From contig NZ_CP071589.1 of assembly GCF_017357005.1 (NCBI RefSeq), positions 2,170,001 through 2,234,000 of the forward strand: 64,000 bases of DNA, in the 5' to 3' direction. The notes below the pieces were generated by a model that saw nothing but the letters and a program-made list of their open reading frames with translations, made no database searches and had not been told where the DNA came from. How positions within the stretch are numbered: position 1 is the first letter of the stretch; each line of letters begins with the position of its first letter. Below, one piece after another: positions 1-9,547 of this stretch. Both the position numbers and the translations under genes were made by a program. This DNA comes from Staphylococcus simiae. Its GTDB lineage: Bacteria > Bacillota > Bacilli > Staphylococcales > Staphylococcaceae.

Positions 1-20
1 TAGACTTTCTGCTAACTATC

Positions 21-962
21 TTATTTAACTTTTTTCGCTAACTCAGTGATGTAATCGAAAAATGACGTTCTATCAACATGATTAATCACATTAACTGGTC
101 TTCCCTGTGAAACTTCAAATGTACGTCCCTGACTAGGGCCATGGTTGATAACATCAACTAACTTATGCTCATATTGTACAAGTTCAGGTTTACCTACATA
201 AGCTGTTGTCAGTACATCCCATAAAAAATATGTGGAGTTTGTTACAAAATGAGTTAATGGTGGTACTGCTGCATAACTAACACCTAAAAAATCAACACCT
301 TCATATTGACGTTCATTAGCCCAACGTTGTCTAACATCTAGTGTAAGAGGTACTTGGTTTGTGCTTTCTAACGCTATCATATCGATAGTTATGTCACTTT
401 CAAAGACAGTTTTAACAGCATCTGGATCCCAAAATGCATTCCATTCAGCTGTACCATCATGTTCAGGTTCTTCTACATTGCCTTTGTCTAAAAACGTACC
501 ACCCATCCATACTAATTTTTCAATATTTTGAGTAATGGTTGTATCTACAGTTAATGCTTTTGCTAAATCTGTTAATGGTCCCGTAAATAATAACGTCACC
601 TTGTTTGGATTAGTCTTTAACGTATCAATGATATCTTGATATGCTTCTTTATCACTTTCCAGCGCATTGCGTTCTTTATGTATAGGTTCATTTAATACTG
701 GTAAGGCATCCATGAAAAATGCATGCATACGCCAATCTTTTGGAAATGGATTTTTACCACGTTCATATGATGGTGCAACATTTATCTGTTCATGTGAAAA
801 ACGATTAATCACTTTTATCGATGCACTAACTGAAGGTTCTAAATAACAGTCTGCACCTATTGTACTAACTCCAATCAAATGAATATCATCCATTTGTAAT
901 AATAAAAATAAAGATACTAAATCATCAACGCCACCATCATGATTAAAGTATACATCTGTCAT
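21..962 (-). CDS. Inosine/uridine-preferring nucleoside hydrolase family protein
   Basis: A 313-residue protein of the IunH/Rih nucleoside hydrolase family, which cleaves the N-glycosidic bond of ribonucleosides to a base plus ribose in the cytoplasm. The N-terminus carries the calcium-binding aspartate cluster in the form NHDGGVDDLVSL (residues 7-18; the family norm is D-x-D-x-x-x-D-D). Further typical blocks are LLFTGPLTDLAKAL and EWNAFWDPDAVKTV. The ATG at 962 follows a good AAGGGG ribosome site. The first motif aspartate position reads N-H-D, a small departure from the commonest form. The substrate cannot be told from sequence. It stands alone; the next gene, fhuD2, has its own terminator and promoter. 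Confidence 0.85.
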   Translation of the reverse strand: MTDVYFNHDGGVDDLVSLFLLLQMDDIHLIGVSTIGADCYLEPSVSASIKVINRFSHEQINVAPSYERGKNPFPKDWRMHAFFMDALPVLNEPIHKERNALESDKEAYQDIIDTLKTNPNKVTLLFTGPLTDLAKALTVDTTITQNIEKLVWMGGTFLDKGNVEEPEHDGTAEWNAFWDPDAVKTVFESDITIDMIALESTNQVPLTLDVRQRWANERQYEGVDFLGVSYAAVPPLTHFVTNSTYFLWDVLTTAYVGKPELVQYEHKLVDVINHGPSQGRTFEVSQGRPVNVINHVDRTSFFDYITELAKKVK

Positions 963-1052
963 AATTATTCCCCTTTATTAATTGATTTTAATTAACTATA
1001 ACATGTACCAATAACTATCGTCGAAACAGCTCAAGATACTTGCAATAAAAAA

Positions 1053-1237
1053 GGAGTCCCCCAAATCGGACTGATATTTTTGATAGTTTCGCATGCCAAC
1101 TTTCGCATTATAGTAAAATTCTTTACTTAGAGTTTTTCTCTATTGCTTTCGTAGCTCAGATGTCTCGGATTCAAATCATTTTATATTTTTAATATTTTCT
1201 ACTTACATATAATCAGTCCTGAAGAATAGAAGACCCA
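1053..1237. repeat. Diverged copy of dispersed GGACTGAT-ended intergenic repeat
   Basis: Starts with CAAATCGGACTGATA (about 1062-1076) and ends with ATCAGTCCTGAAGAATAGA (about 1211-1229). These match, in the same left-right order, the ends of the cleaner copies at 19870-19951 and 28905-28973. The inner 130 bp is AT-rich and unlike the other copies. It fills most of the 352-bp gap between the nucleoside hydrolase and fhuD2; the rest of the gap is the fhuD2 terminator. Confidence 0.6.
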
Positions 1238-1250
1238 CAATATTTGTAAT

Positions 1251-1295
1251 AAAAAAAGTTGTAACCAGGAATTTTAAGTATCCTAATTACAACTT
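1251..1295 (-). terminator. Rho-independent terminator of fhuD2
   Basis: On the minus strand the arms AAGTTGTAA and TTACAACTT pair and are followed by a run of seven T. It lies about 20 nt past the fhuD2 stop codon. Confidence 0.85.
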
Positions 1296-1314
1296 ATTAT
1301 AATCACTGTTTAAC

Positions 1315-2223
1315 TTATTCAGCAGCTTTGATTAGTTTTTCTTTTAAATCTTTACGCATAAAGTCTAATGTGTATGGATCGTTATACCAATAAGTACCAG
1401 CTTCAACTTTTACAATATGACCATCTTTAACAGCTTTTAAGTTTTTCCAAATGTTTGTTGATTCATATCCAGGTGTTGGTTTACCTTCGCTTGTACTTAC
1501 GATGTAGTCACCACCATATTTATCAACTTCTTCTTGCTTAATTTCTGCAAATCCAGCTTTTTCAGTTGCTTTCTTTTGTTCTGGTTGCATTTTTAGACCA
1601 AATGCTTGGTATAATACTTCGCCACCACGACCCCAGTTATCGCCGTATGTGTATAATTTTTTGTCAAATTCATCAAATAATGACACTGTTGAGTCGGCAC
1701 CAATTTTGTCTTTAATTTCTTTGCCGTCTTTTTTAGTAGTGTCTTCCCATTCTTTTTTCCATTCTTTTACTTTGTCTTCTTTACCAACTAATTTACCTAA
1801 CATTTCTTGTTGTTCAAGATATTTATGTTTGTTATAGTCGATGACTACTGTTGGAGCCACTTTTTGATATTTTTTAATATCTTTATCAGTAGAATATACT
1901 AAAATCATGTCTGGTTTTTCTTTAGCAACTTTTTCAACATCCCCGTCGCCAACTTTAGTTACGCCTTTAAATTTATCTTTTAAGACTTTGCTTTGATCCA
2001 CTTGTTCATTAACAGCAACAATATTTGCTCCCAATTTTTTAAGTCCACCAGCATATGTAGGTGCTACAACTGCAATACGTTTAGGGTTTTTTGGAATATC
2101 GACAGTTTTGCCGTCATCCATTTTGTAAGATTTAGTGTCTGCCTTCTTGTCTTTATCTGAATTATTACCACAAGCAGCTAACACTAATACCAATATTATT
2201 AATGGTAAAAGTAATTTTTTCAT
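1315..2223 (-). CDS. fhuD2: Ferric hydroxamate siderophore-binding lipoprotein FhuD2
   Basis: A 302-residue extracellular lipoprotein that binds Fe(III)-hydroxamate siderophores and hands them to the FhuBG permease with FhuC ATPase, encoded elsewhere. Residues 1-18 are a signal peptide ending in the lipobox LAAC, so Cys18 would be lipid-modified. The rest matches the class III (helical-backbone, BtuF/FhuD-type) binding-protein fold, including KRIAVVAPTYAGGLKKLGANIVAV and a lysine-rich surface. Sequence and length agree with S. aureus FhuD2. The ATG at 2223 follows GGAGGATATT. A Fur box and a sigma-A promoter lie directly upstream, which fits iron-repressed expression. It is a single-gene unit with its own terminator. 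Confidence 0.93.
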   Translation of the reverse strand: MKKLLLPLIILVLVLAACGNNSDKDKKADTKSYKMDDGKTVDIPKNPKRIAVVAPTYAGGLKKLGANIVAVNEQVDQSKVLKDKFKGVTKVGDGDVEKVAKEKPDMILVYSTDKDIKKYQKVAPTVVIDYNKHKYLEQQEMLGKLVGKEDKVKEWKKEWEDTTKKDGKEIKDKIGADSTVSLFDEFDKKLYTYGDNWGRGGEVLYQAFGLKMQPEQKKATEKAGFAEIKQEEVDKYGGDYIVSTSEGKPTPGYESTNIWKNLKAVKDGHIVKVEAGTYWYNDPYTLDFMRKDLKEKLIKAAE

Positions 2224-2234
2224 AATATCCTCCT

Positions 2235-2253
2235 ATTGAAAATCGTTATCAAT
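2235..2253 (-). promoter_or_regulatory. Fur box of fhuD2
   Basis: The 19-bp inverted-repeat-like ATTGATAACGATTTTCAAT (minus strand) matches the GATAATGATTATCATTATC Fur consensus well. It sits between the promoter -10 and the start codon, where bound Fur would block transcription. Confidence 0.8.
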
Positions 2254-2262
2254 TACTTAAAA

Positions 2263-2291
2263 AGTATACTAGATTACATATAAATTTACAA
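2263..2291 (-). promoter_or_regulatory. Sigma-A promoter of fhuD2
   Basis: Minus strand TTGTAA (-35), 17-nt spacer, TATACT (-10). The predicted start falls just before the Fur box. A loosely cre-like GGTAAGCGCTTCAC lies about 70 bp further upstream (2354-2367) but fits the consensus poorly. Confidence 0.7.
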
Positions 2292-2536
2292 TAGCTAAAA
2301 ATGATATTTTTTTACTGATAAAATATATTTTGACAAAACTTTTCTATTAAAATGGTAAGCGCTTCACTTATTTTGAATATTATTTCTTAATAAAATTAAA
2401 CATTTGAAACCAACATTTAACTCTATTCATCGTTCATCATTTGATATCATCTGTCATTCAAAAATAGATGTCTCACTTCAATAGAATCATATCCATTTAA
2501 ATATTCGACTGGTCGTTTCCATTCTTCATTACATTA

Positions 2537-2573
2537 TAAAAAGCTTGAATCATCATAACTGACTTCAAGCTTT
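2537..2573 (-). terminator. Rho-independent terminator of the acyl-CoA dehydrogenase-like gene
   Basis: Minus strand arms AAAGCTTGAA and TTCAAGCTTT close a 14-nt loop and are followed by T residues, about 10 nt after the stop codon. Confidence 0.8.
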
Positions 2574-2583
2574 CAACACATTA

Positions 2584-3741
2584 TTATTCAAATTGTCCGG
2601 TAATACTTTTGGCAATATTTGTATAAACTGCATCTTCCATTGGCGGATTATGCAATCCAGCACGCATATCTCTATAGTATCTTTGTAATGGTCGTTCCAT
2701 CTCTAAACTTTTGGCGCCTACAATTCTCATCGCCAAATCTACAATTTCTAAACCTTGATTCATGACTAACACTTTACTAGCAGATGTTGCATTTCTAATT
2801 TGATTATCATCCTTGTAAAGTCCATACCCTTTAGCAGTGCTCCAGAGAAAATGTCTGGCTGATAATAATAAACTTTCCATTTTACCAATATTCTGCTGTA
2901 CAGTTGGTAATGTCGCAATACTTCCTTCTATGCTATTAGGTTGATAGTGCTGTGCAAAGTCTACGGCATAATCACGTGCTGCTTGAGCAATTCCTAAATA
3001 ACAACTTGGAATGTGTAATATCCAACCATTAGGTGCTGTGCTTCTTTGTTGCTCTACAAAATGATCAGCAGGTACAAAAACATCATTTAATATTAAATCA
3101 TGACTTTCAGTAGCTCTCATTCCTAACATATTCCAGTTATCAGCAATTTCAACACCATGTGCATCTTTAGGTACTAAAAAGAAGCCAAGTCCATGTAATT
3201 CTTCAACATACGCACCCACAATAAAATGCGTTAGCGCCTTACTCATTGATGTGAATGTTTTAACACCATTGATAATATAACCTTCACCACTTTTAACAGC
3301 ATGCGTGCTTGGTCTTCCACCTCGTGTAGGACTTCCTGTCTCCGCTTCACTAACCGCTCTATTAACTAAAGCACCATGTCGCACTTCCTGAGCGAATCGT
3401 TGCAACATATCTTCAGACCATAAACGTTGTTCGTAAATTTGACCTACTACACTCACATGCCAACCGATAGATAACGCAGTAGCTCCATCAATCTCACCTA
3501 AAAATGATTGCAAAATAACCATATCTTCTATTGTCGCACCTTCACCGCCATATGCTTTTGGCAATGTTAATAACGTATAGCCTTCATCAATAAGCCATTG
3601 AATATTGTCATATGGAAAATGACTATGTCGATCGTTATAAGCTGCTCGCGCTTTAAATTGTTCAGCAATCGTCGCAAATTTATCAATCCATTTTCGTTGA
3701 ATATCAGTTGTGATTAACATTGAATTAGCCATACCATTCAT
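2584..3741 (-). CDS. Acyl-CoA dehydrogenase family protein
   Basis: A 385-residue flavoprotein of the acyl-CoA dehydrogenase fold. The N-terminal helical domain carries WLIDEGYTLLTLPKAYGGEG. The middle beta domain carries AVSEAETGSPTRGG and WNMLGMRATESHDLILNDVFVP. The C-terminal four-helix domain ends in MRIVGAKSLEMERPLQRYYRDMRAG. The G-M-R-A-T-E-S block is typical of the family and of related FMN-type monooxygenases, so either a dehydrogenase or a desulfurisation/monooxygenase role is possible. A GTG nine bases further upstream overlaps the ribosome site GAGGTG, so the ATG at 3741 (spacing about 6 nt) is preferred. The gene is monocistronic. The acyl substrate is unknown. Confidence 0.8.
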   Translation of the reverse strand: MNGMANSMLITTDIQRKWIDKFATIAEQFKARAAYNDRHSHFPYDNIQWLIDEGYTLLTLPKAYGGEGATIEDMVILQSFLGEIDGATALSIGWHVSVVGQIYEQRLWSEDMLQRFAQEVRHGALVNRAVSEAETGSPTRGGRPSTHAVKSGEGYIINGVKTFTSMSKALTHFIVGAYVEELHGLGFFLVPKDAHGVEIADNWNMLGMRATESHDLILNDVFVPADHFVEQQRSTAPNGWILHIPSCYLGIAQAARDYAVDFAQHYQPNSIEGSIATLPTVQQNIGKMESLLLSARHFLWSTAKGYGLYKDDNQIRNATSASKVLVMNQGLEIVDLAMRIVGAKSLEMERPLQRYYRDMRAGLHNPPMEDAVYTNIAKSITGQFE

Positions 3742-3750
3742 TTGTAACAC

Positions 3751-4109
3751 CTCGTCTAATTTAGCAATTTATCGAATTATTCCTAGTTTAACACTCGACT
3801 TTAAAAAGAAAAAGTAATGTGTTGTGAACATTTAGTAACAAAATACGTTTATGTAATTACCGTTAGAACACTACCATTTCACTTATAGTCATCCTTTCAT
3901 CATGTAATAACATCATAATTAACAATATCTAATTTTTTATTGTCACTTCTATTAGGTAAATGATGTTTAAAATTAAGCCGACATCTATAAAATTTCTGCT
4001 ACAACATTCTGTACTAGTTATCTGGGCAAATGATAACAACCTAAAAAAGCACTTCATCACATACCGAACTCAAGCATATGTAACAAAGTACCTTTATATA
4101 ACTTTAAAT
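3751..4109. other. 359-bp intergenic region without a recognised gene
   Basis: Upstream of the acyl-CoA dehydrogenase-like gene and downstream of the urea transporter. It is AT-rich. I see no open reading frame with a ribosome site, no repeat copy and no clear terminator for the urea transporter. It should hold the promoter of the dehydrogenase-like gene, but no convincing -35/-10 pair stands out. Confidence 0.4.
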
Positions 4110-5054
4110 TTATTGTGAAGAATCATTCTTGTCACGTTGAAATCTTACATGATTGTGTTCCCTATTTTTGATACCTGCAAATAATAGTATCCACGTTGCA
4201 ATAATAAATGGCATTGTTAACGATGGTATACCGAAAGGCTCTAATAAAGTATTAAGTCCTAATTGGACAATTACTGTTAGCATTGTTCCAAAAATAGTTG
4301 CGACATATGGATTAATTACAGTTTTAAATGTATAGCCTAAAGCAATAGCCATTAACGTAAAATTATAACCAAATAAACCGTGGTTAATATCATCATAATT
4401 ACCACCTAGTAATGCCACAATTAAAAATCCTGCTAAGTTAGCACCAATAGCTAATAATGCAGCTTTTCTTGAAGCTATCACTATACCTATTAAAATAAAT
4501 AGTCCACCTAGTACACTTGTTTCAATAAACACTTGGCTAAATCCTTCTAATAAAGATTGAAATAAATGAATGTGTTCATAGTTTTGATTAAAATGAGTCG
4601 GTTCAATTTTATTAGGAATCAATTTTAACGGCGTATCGACCAATTTAACTTGTCCCGGCAACATTACCGCAAACCAAGTCACAATTACAAAAGGTATCGT
4701 TAACATAGGAATTTGATATGGTTTTAAAAATTCTCTCACCGCTGAGCCAACTGGCAATGTAAGTACCGTTGCCATAACAGTAATCAGAATATTTAATCCA
4801 CTTTCATTTAAAAATATCGTTAGTGCGACTGCTGTTAAAACAGGATTAAATCCTACTAATCCTTCATTAATTTCTTCATCAGTATAGTTAACATGATGTG
4901 CCAACAAATAGGCAATTAGACTACCCATAATTGCTGCTAAACCTACTGACCAATCCGCAATAAACAAGCCAATTAAGATAAATAAGCCTGTCCATTTATT
5001 ACTTAGTAATACTACTTGCGAAATATTTTTTAATAAAATATCTACAACTTTCAA
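4110..5054 (-). CDS. Urea transporter (UT family)
   Basis: An integral membrane protein of about 314 residues with the internal duplication of UT-family urea channels. LVGFNPVLTAVALTIFL in the first half is echoed by LFGYNFTLMAIALGYTF in the second. Each half ends in a selectivity-filter-like block, QIPMLTIPFVIVTWF and GIPSLTMPFIIATWI. Urea imported here would feed the divergently transcribed urease operon 280 bp away. The frame stays open to a GTG at 5063, but the AGGTGG ribosome site (5060-5065) overlaps that codon, so TTG at 5054 is more likely. The short hydrophilic C-terminus (REHNHVRFQRDKNDSSQ) is cytoplasmic or unstructured. Confidence 0.88.
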   Translation of the reverse strand: MKVVDILLKNISQVVLLSNKWTGLFILIGLFIADWSVGLAAIMGSLIAYLLAHHVNYTDEEINEGLVGFNPVLTAVALTIFLNESGLNILITVMATVLTLPVGSAVREFLKPYQIPMLTIPFVIVTWFAVMLPGQVKLVDTPLKLIPNKIEPTHFNQNYEHIHLFQSLLEGFSQVFIETSVLGGLFILIGIVIASRKAALLAIGANLAGFLIVALLGGNYDDINHGLFGYNFTLMAIALGYTFKTVINPYVATIFGTMLTVIVQLGLNTLLEPFGIPSLTMPFIIATWILLFAGIKNREHNHVRFQRDKNDSSQ

Positions 5055-5147
5055 CACTTCCACCTGATTTCATTAACTTTGATATAACTATCATACATTA
5101 TTGGTCAAATATACTACTATTTATAAAATTTAACATTATTATGAATG

Positions 5148-5162
5148 AATTTCCTGAAAATT
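5148..5162. promoter_or_regulatory. CodY box between urea transporter and ureA
   Basis: AATTTCCTGAAAATT matches the CodY consensus AATTTTCWGAAAATT at 14 of 15 positions. It lies in the divergent intergenic region, about 115 bp upstream of the predicted urease -35. CodY (GTP and branched-chain amino-acid sensor) is known to repress urease in S. aureus; occupancy here is inferred. Confidence 0.7.
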
Positions 5163-5261
5163 AATAGAAGTTATTATTTATTTTGAATTTCATTTTTTCT
5201 ATTATGTGACCAGTTTTTTAAAAAATTAGTTTTCTTTTTTACACTTATTGTTGTTTAAAAC

Positions 5262-5290
5262 TTGTTTATTGCAATAAATAGGATTAAGAT
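5262..5290 (+). promoter_or_regulatory. Putative sigma-A promoter of the urease operon
   Basis: TTGTTT, a 17-nt spacer and TAAGAT. The predicted start near 5297 leaves a leader of about 38 nt before the TTG start of ureA. Confidence 0.6.
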
Positions 5291-5334
5291 AAATTTTGTA
5301 AAACATATTAAACAGGAAAGTGGGGGTTTTTACT

Positions 5335-5637
5335 TTGCATTTTACACAACGTGAGCAGGACAAACTGATGATTGTTGTTGCAGCTGAAGTAGCACGTCGA
5401 CGTAAAGCACGTGGTTTAAAATTAAATCATCCTGAAGCTTTAGCTTTAATTAGTGATGAACTATTAGAAGGTGCACGCGATGGCAAGACAGTTGCAGAAT
5501 TAATGAGTTATGGTCGTCAAATCTTAGATAAAGACGATGTAATGGATGGCGTAGAACATATGATTACAGAATTAGAAATCGAAGCTACATTCCCTGATGG
5601 TACTAAGTTAATTACAGTGCACCATCCAATTGTATAA
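5335..5637 (+). CDS. ureA: Urease subunit gamma
   Basis: A 100-residue gamma subunit of urease, the nickel enzyme that hydrolyses urea to ammonia and carbamate. It begins [26 protein letters not shown] and ends [15 protein letters not shown], as in the family. The frame continues upstream to a GTG at 5320, but GTGGGGGT at 5320-5327 is the ribosome site. The TTG at 5335 gives the canonical length of 100. It is the first gene of ureABCEFGD and is followed after 12 nt, with an AAAGGAGGA site, by ureB. In other bacteria ureA and ureB may be fused; here they are separate. Confidence 0.95.
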   Translation: MHFTQREQDKLMIVVAAEVARRRKARGLKLNHPEALALISDELLEGARDGKTVAELMSYGRQILDKDDVMDGVEHMITELEIEATFPDGTKLITVHHPIV

Positions 5638-5649
5638 AGGAGGATTACA

Positions 5650-6060
5650 ATGATACCTGGTGAAATTATTACTAAAAGTAATGAAGTTGAAATCAATAAA
5701 CATCATCCAGAAACTGTAATAGAGGTTAAAAATACTGGTGATCGCCCTATACAAGTTGGATCTCATTTCCACTTTTTTGAAGCAAATCCAGCATTAGATT
5801 TTGAACGTGAAATGGCTTATGGCAAACATTTAGATATTCCAGCTGGCGCAGCTGTACGTTTTGAACCTGGAGATAAAAAAGAAATTCAACTCGTTGAATA
5901 TTCTGGTAAACGTCGTATTTATGGTTTCCATGGTATGGTTAATGGTCCTATCGATGAAGAACGCGTATACCGTCCTACTGGCGAAGATGATAAGTATGCT
6001 GGTGTCTTTGGTGACGAAGGTGAAGAAAACGTCAACAAAAAAGGAGGAAAAAGATCATGA
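5650..6060 (+). CDS. ureB: Urease subunit beta
   Basis: A 136-residue beta subunit, diagnostic block [22 protein letters not shown]. It starts MIPGEI behind an AAAGGAGGA site. The C-terminus from about residue 105 ([29 protein letters not shown]) is a charged extension typical of staphylococcal UreB. The stop overlaps the ureC start by 4 nt, indicating translational coupling. It packs with UreA and UreC in the (UreABC)3 core. Confidence 0.95.
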   Translation: MIPGEIITKSNEVEINKHHPETVIEVKNTGDRPIQVGSHFHFFEANPALDFEREMAYGKHLDIPAGAAVRFEPGDKKEIQLVEYSGKRRIYGFHGMVNGPIDEERVYRPTGEDDKYAGVFGDEGEENVNKKGGKRS

Positions 6061-7772
6061 GTTTTAAAATGACTCAAAACCAATATACCAGTCTGTATGG
6101 TCCAACTATTGGTGATTCTGTTCGTTTAGGCGATACCAATTTATTCGCACAAATTGAAAAAGATTATGCCGTTTACGGTGAAGAAGCTACTTTTGGTGGT
6201 GGTAAATCGATTCGTGACGGTATGGCACAAAACCCACGTGTAACACGTGATGATGTCAATGTTGCAGATTTAGTTATCACTAATGCTGTTATTATCGACT
6301 ATGACAAAATCGTTAAAGGTGATATTGGTATTAAAAACGGTTATATCTTTGCTATTGGCAAAGCTGGTAACCCCGACATTATGGACAAAGTAGATATCAT
6401 TATCGGTTCTACTACAGATATTATTTCCGCTGAGGGTAAAATTGTAACTGCTGGCGGTATTGATACGCATGTCCACTTTATCAATCCTGAACAAGCTGAA
6501 GTAGCACTTGAAAGTGGTATTACAACTCATATCGGTGGTGGTACTGGTGCATCTGAAGGTGCTAAAGCTACAACAGTAACACCGGGACCTTGGCATATAC
6601 ATCGCATGCTAGAAGCTGCAGAAGCTTTACCAATCAATGTTGGTTTCACTGGTAAAGGTCAAGCTACTAACCCTACTGCCCTAATCGAACAAATTAACGC
6701 GGGTGCAATCGGCTTAAAAGTGCATGAAGACTGGGGTGCCACACCTTCAGCATTAAGTCATGCTTTAGATGTAGCTGATGAATTCGATATCCAAATCGCC
6801 TTACATGCCGATACTTTAAATGAAGCTGGCTTTATGGAAGACACTATGTCAGCAGTTAAAAATCGTGTACTTCATATGTATCATACAGAAGGTGCTGGTG
6901 GTGGACATGCCCCTGACTTAATTAAATCAGCAGCATTTTCAAATATCTTACCATCATCAACAAATCCAACACTACCATATACGCATAACACAGTTGATGA
7001 GCATTTAGACATGGTTATGATTACACACCATTTAAACGCTTCTATTCCAGAGGATATAGCTTTTGCAGATTCACGTATTCGTAAAGAAACAATTGCTGCA
7101 GAAGATGTCTTACAAGATATGGGTGTCTTCAGTATGATAAGCTCTGACTCTCAAGCAATGGGTCGTGTTGGTGAAGTTATTACAAGAGCTTGGCAAGTTG
7201 CGCATCGTATGAAAGAACAACGTGGACCTTTAGATGGCGACTTTGAATATAACGATAATAACCGTATTAAACGTTATATTGCTAAATATACAATTAACCC
7301 AGCTATTACACATGGTATTTCTGATTATGTTGGTTCTATTGAAGCTGGTAAATTAGCTGACTTAGTATTATGGGATCCAATCTTTTTCGGAGTTAAACCT
7401 GAATTAATTGTTAAAGGTGGACTAATTAACAGTGCTGTTAACGGTGATGCTAATGGTTCAATCCCAACATCTGAGCCAATGAAATATCGTAAAATGTATG
7501 GTCAATTTGGTGGTAACCTTACAAGCACATCTATGACATTTGTTTCTAAAACAGCATATGAAAATGGTATTAACCGTGCTTTAAACTTAAAACGTATGGT
7601 TCGCCCTGTTCATAATATTAGACAATTATCAAAAGCCGATATGAAAAATAACAGTGCGACACCAGATTTAGATGTTGATCCTCAAACATATGAAGTTTAT
7701 GTTGATGGTGAAAAAATCACAAGTGAAGCAGCAACTGAGTTACCATTAACTCAAAGATACTTCTTATTCTAG
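6057..7772 (+). CDS. ureC: Urease subunit alpha (catalytic)
   Basis: A 571-residue catalytic subunit with the bi-nickel centre. Visible ligands are His138 and His140 (GIDTHVHFI), the carbamylated Lys221 (GLKVHEDWG), His250 (IALHADT), His276 ([11 protein letters not shown]) and Asp364 (SSDSQAMGR). The mobile flap reads MITHHLN, with Thr323 where most ureases have cysteine (M-V-C-H-H-L). The flap histidine, His324, is kept. A threonine at this site has been described for other staphylococci and lowers sensitivity to thiol reagents. The ribosome site AAAGGAGGAAAAAG lies inside ureB. GTTTACGGTGAAGAAGC-type codon use matches its neighbours, so there is no sign of transfer. Confidence 0.96.
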   Translation: MSFKMTQNQYTSLYGPTIGDSVRLGDTNLFAQIEKDYAVYGEEATFGGGKSIRDGMAQNPRVTRDDVNVADLVITNAVIIDYDKIVKGDIGIKNGYIFAIGKAGNPDIMDKVDIIIGSTTDIISAEGKIVTAGGIDTHVHFINPEQAEVALESGITTHIGGGTGASEGAKATTVTPGPWHIHRMLEAAEALPINVGFTGKGQATNPTALIEQINAGAIGLKVHEDWGATPSALSHALDVADEFDIQIALHADTLNEAGFMEDTMSAVKNRVLHMYHTEGAGGGHAPDLIKSAAFSNILPSSTNPTLPYTHNTVDEHLDMVMITHHLNASIPEDIAFADSRIRKETIAAEDVLQDMGVFSMISSDSQAMGRVGEVITRAWQVAHRMKEQRGPLDGDFEYNDNNRIKRYIAKYTINPAITHGISDYVGSIEAGKLADLVLWDPIFFGVKPELIVKGGLINSAVNGDANGSIPTSEPMKYRKMYGQFGGNLTSTSMTFVSKTAYENGINRALNLKRMVRPVHNIRQLSKADMKNNSATPDLDVDPQTYEVYVDGEKITSEAATELPLTQRYFLF

Positions 7773-7785
7773 GAGGAATTTATTT

Positions 7786-8238
7786 ATGATTATTGAAGAA
7801 ATTCAAGGCAATATTGCCAATTTATCAGATGCTGAAAAGCAAAAACATATTGAAAAAGTTTATCTTGAAAATTCAGACCTTGTAAAACGTATCCAACGCG
7901 TTGTTACAGATCATGGTAATGAAATTGGAATTCGTTTAAAACAACCTATCGATTTGCAATATGGAGATATTTTATATTCAGATGACCACAATATGATTAT
8001 TGTTGATGTTAATTCTGAAGATGTCTTAGTGATTAAACCACGTACATTACAAGAAATGGGAGACATTGCTCATCAATTAGGCAATCGTCATTTACCAGCA
8101 CAATTTACAGAAACTGAAATGTTAGTACAATATGATTATTTAGTAGAAGACTTATTAAAAAGTTTAGGTATCCCTTATGTTCATGAAGATCGTAAAGTCA
8201 ATCAAGCCTTCAGACATATAGGACATTCTCATGATTGA
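7786..8238 (+). CDS. ureE: Urease accessory protein UreE (nickel metallochaperone)
   Basis: A 150-residue UreE that delivers nickel to the UreDFG-apourease complex. The N-terminal peptide-binding domain is followed by the metal-binding domain, with [12 protein letters not shown] containing the conserved interface histidine. The C-terminus is RHIGHSHD, a short tail with three histidines rather than the long His-rich tails of some species. An AGGAGG site lies 13 nt after the ureC stop. The end overlaps the ureF start by 8 nt. Confidence 0.93.
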   Translation: MIIEEIQGNIANLSDAEKQKHIEKVYLENSDLVKRIQRVVTDHGNEIGIRLKQPIDLQYGDILYSDDHNMIIVDVNSEDVLVIKPRTLQEMGDIAHQLGNRHLPAQFTETEMLVQYDYLVEDLLKSLGIPYVHEDRKVNQAFRHIGHSHD

Positions 8239-8920
8239 TCACACACATCTAAGACTATTTCAGTTCTGTGATTCACAATTTCCAACGGGTGCGTTTAGTC
8301 ACTCGTTTGGATTAGAAACATATATTCAACGCAATGATATTCGCGATGATCAAACATTTATTAAATGGTTGAAAATGTTTTTAAGTGAGCAATTAACTTA
8401 TACAGATGGCTTAGCTATGCGTATTGTTTATGATGCTATAGAGAATAATGATCCTGACAAAGTTTTGAAAATGGACCAATTGATTTATGTTCAAAGCTTG
8501 CCTAAAGAAACCCGTGTTGGAGCTAAACAAATGGGTACGCGCATGGTAAAACTAGCATTAGAACTATATGACAGCGAATGGATTGCTTGGTATCATCAAC
8601 AGATGAAAGATAAAAAAGCAAAGCTTAATCCAGCAATTTGCTTTACTATGCTTGGACATTATTTAGGTGTCGATATAGCAACGATTATCGATTATTATTT
8701 ATATCAAAATGTTTCAAGTTTAACTCAAAATGCTGTGCGTGCCATACCACTTGGACAAACAGCTGGTCAAAAAGTAGTAACGCATATGATTCCATTTATA
8801 GAACAAACAAGACAACATATCTTTAATTTACAAGAATCTGACTTTGGCTTAACTGCCCCAGGTTTAGAAATGAATCAAATGGAACATGAAAATGTTAACG
8901 TCAGAATCTTCATTTCTTAG
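8231..8920 (+). CDS. ureF: Urease accessory protein UreF
   Basis: A 229-residue all-helical GTPase-regulating accessory protein. Signature blocks are [23 protein letters not shown] near the N-terminus and [20 protein letters not shown] near residue 170. It bridges UreD and UreG during assembly. The start ATG lies inside the end of ureE, implying coupled translation. Confidence 0.94.
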   Translation: MIDHTHLRLFQFCDSQFPTGAFSHSFGLETYIQRNDIRDDQTFIKWLKMFLSEQLTYTDGLAMRIVYDAIENNDPDKVLKMDQLIYVQSLPKETRVGAKQMGTRMVKLALELYDSEWIAWYHQQMKDKKAKLNPAICFTMLGHYLGVDIATIIDYYLYQNVSSLTQNAVRAIPLGQTAGQKVVTHMIPFIEQTRQHIFNLQESDFGLTAPGLEMNQMEHENVNVRIFIS

Positions 8921-8932
8921 GAGGTTTTTATT

Positions 8933-9547
8933 GTGGCAGATCCAATTAAAATTGGTATCGGAGGACCTGTTGGCGCAGGTAAAACTCAATTGATTGAAAA
9001 AGTAGTAAAACGTCTTTCAAAAGATATGAGTATCGGTGTTATTACCAATGATATTTATACTAAAGAAGATGAAAAAATATTAGTCAATTCTGGTGTCTTA
9101 CCAGAAGACCGTATCATTGGCGTAGAAACTGGAGGTTGTCCTCATACTGCAATTCGTGAAGACGCATCTATGAATTTTGCTGCTATTGATGAATTATTAG
9201 AACGCAATGACGATATTGAATTAATTTTCATTGAATCCGGTGGAGATAATTTAGCAGCAACTTTCAGTCCAGAATTAGTTGATTTCTCAATTTATATCAT
9301 TGACGTTGCACAAGGTGAAAAAATCCCACGTAAAGGTGGACAAGGTATGATTAAGTCAGACTTTTTCGTTATTAACAAAACTGACTTAGCACCATACGTC
9401 GGTGCATCTTTAGACCAAATGGCTGAAGATACAAAGGTATTCCGTGGTGATCGTCCATTCGCTTTTACTAACTTAAAAACTGACGAAGGTTTAGATAAAG
9501 TGATCGATTGGATCGAACGCGATACATTACTTAAAGGACTAGCATAA
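8933..9547 (+). CDS. ureG: Urease accessory GTPase UreG
   Basis: A 204-residue SIMIBI-class GTPase. The P-loop is GGPVGAGKT (residues 10-18), the conserved nickel-binding C-P-H motif is in [15 protein letters not shown], and the G-nucleotide specificity motif is NKTDLA. GTP hydrolysis drives nickel and CO2 insertion into UreC. It starts with GTG after an AGGAGG site. The TAA stop overlaps the ureD ATG by one base (TAATG). Confidence 0.96.
   Translation: MADPIKIGIGGPVGAGKTQLIEKVVKRLSKDMSIGVITNDIYTKEDEKILVNSGVLPEDRIIGVETGGCPHTAIREDASMNFAAIDELLERNDDIELIFIESGGDNLAATFSPELVDFSIYIIDVAQGEKIPRKGGQGMIKSDFFVINKTDLAPYVGASLDQMAEDTKVFRGDRPFAFTNLKTDEGLDKVIDWIERDTLLKGLA

Noticed and set aside
2354..2367. 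cre site upstream of fhuD2 (GGTAAGCGCTTCAC)
   Set aside because: Core AAGCGCTT is present but flanking consensus bases are missing on both sides, and its position relative to the promoter is not convincing.
6270..6602. 110-codon frame antisense to ureC
   Set aside because: Cys/Ser/Tyr-rich shadow of a strongly coding gene.
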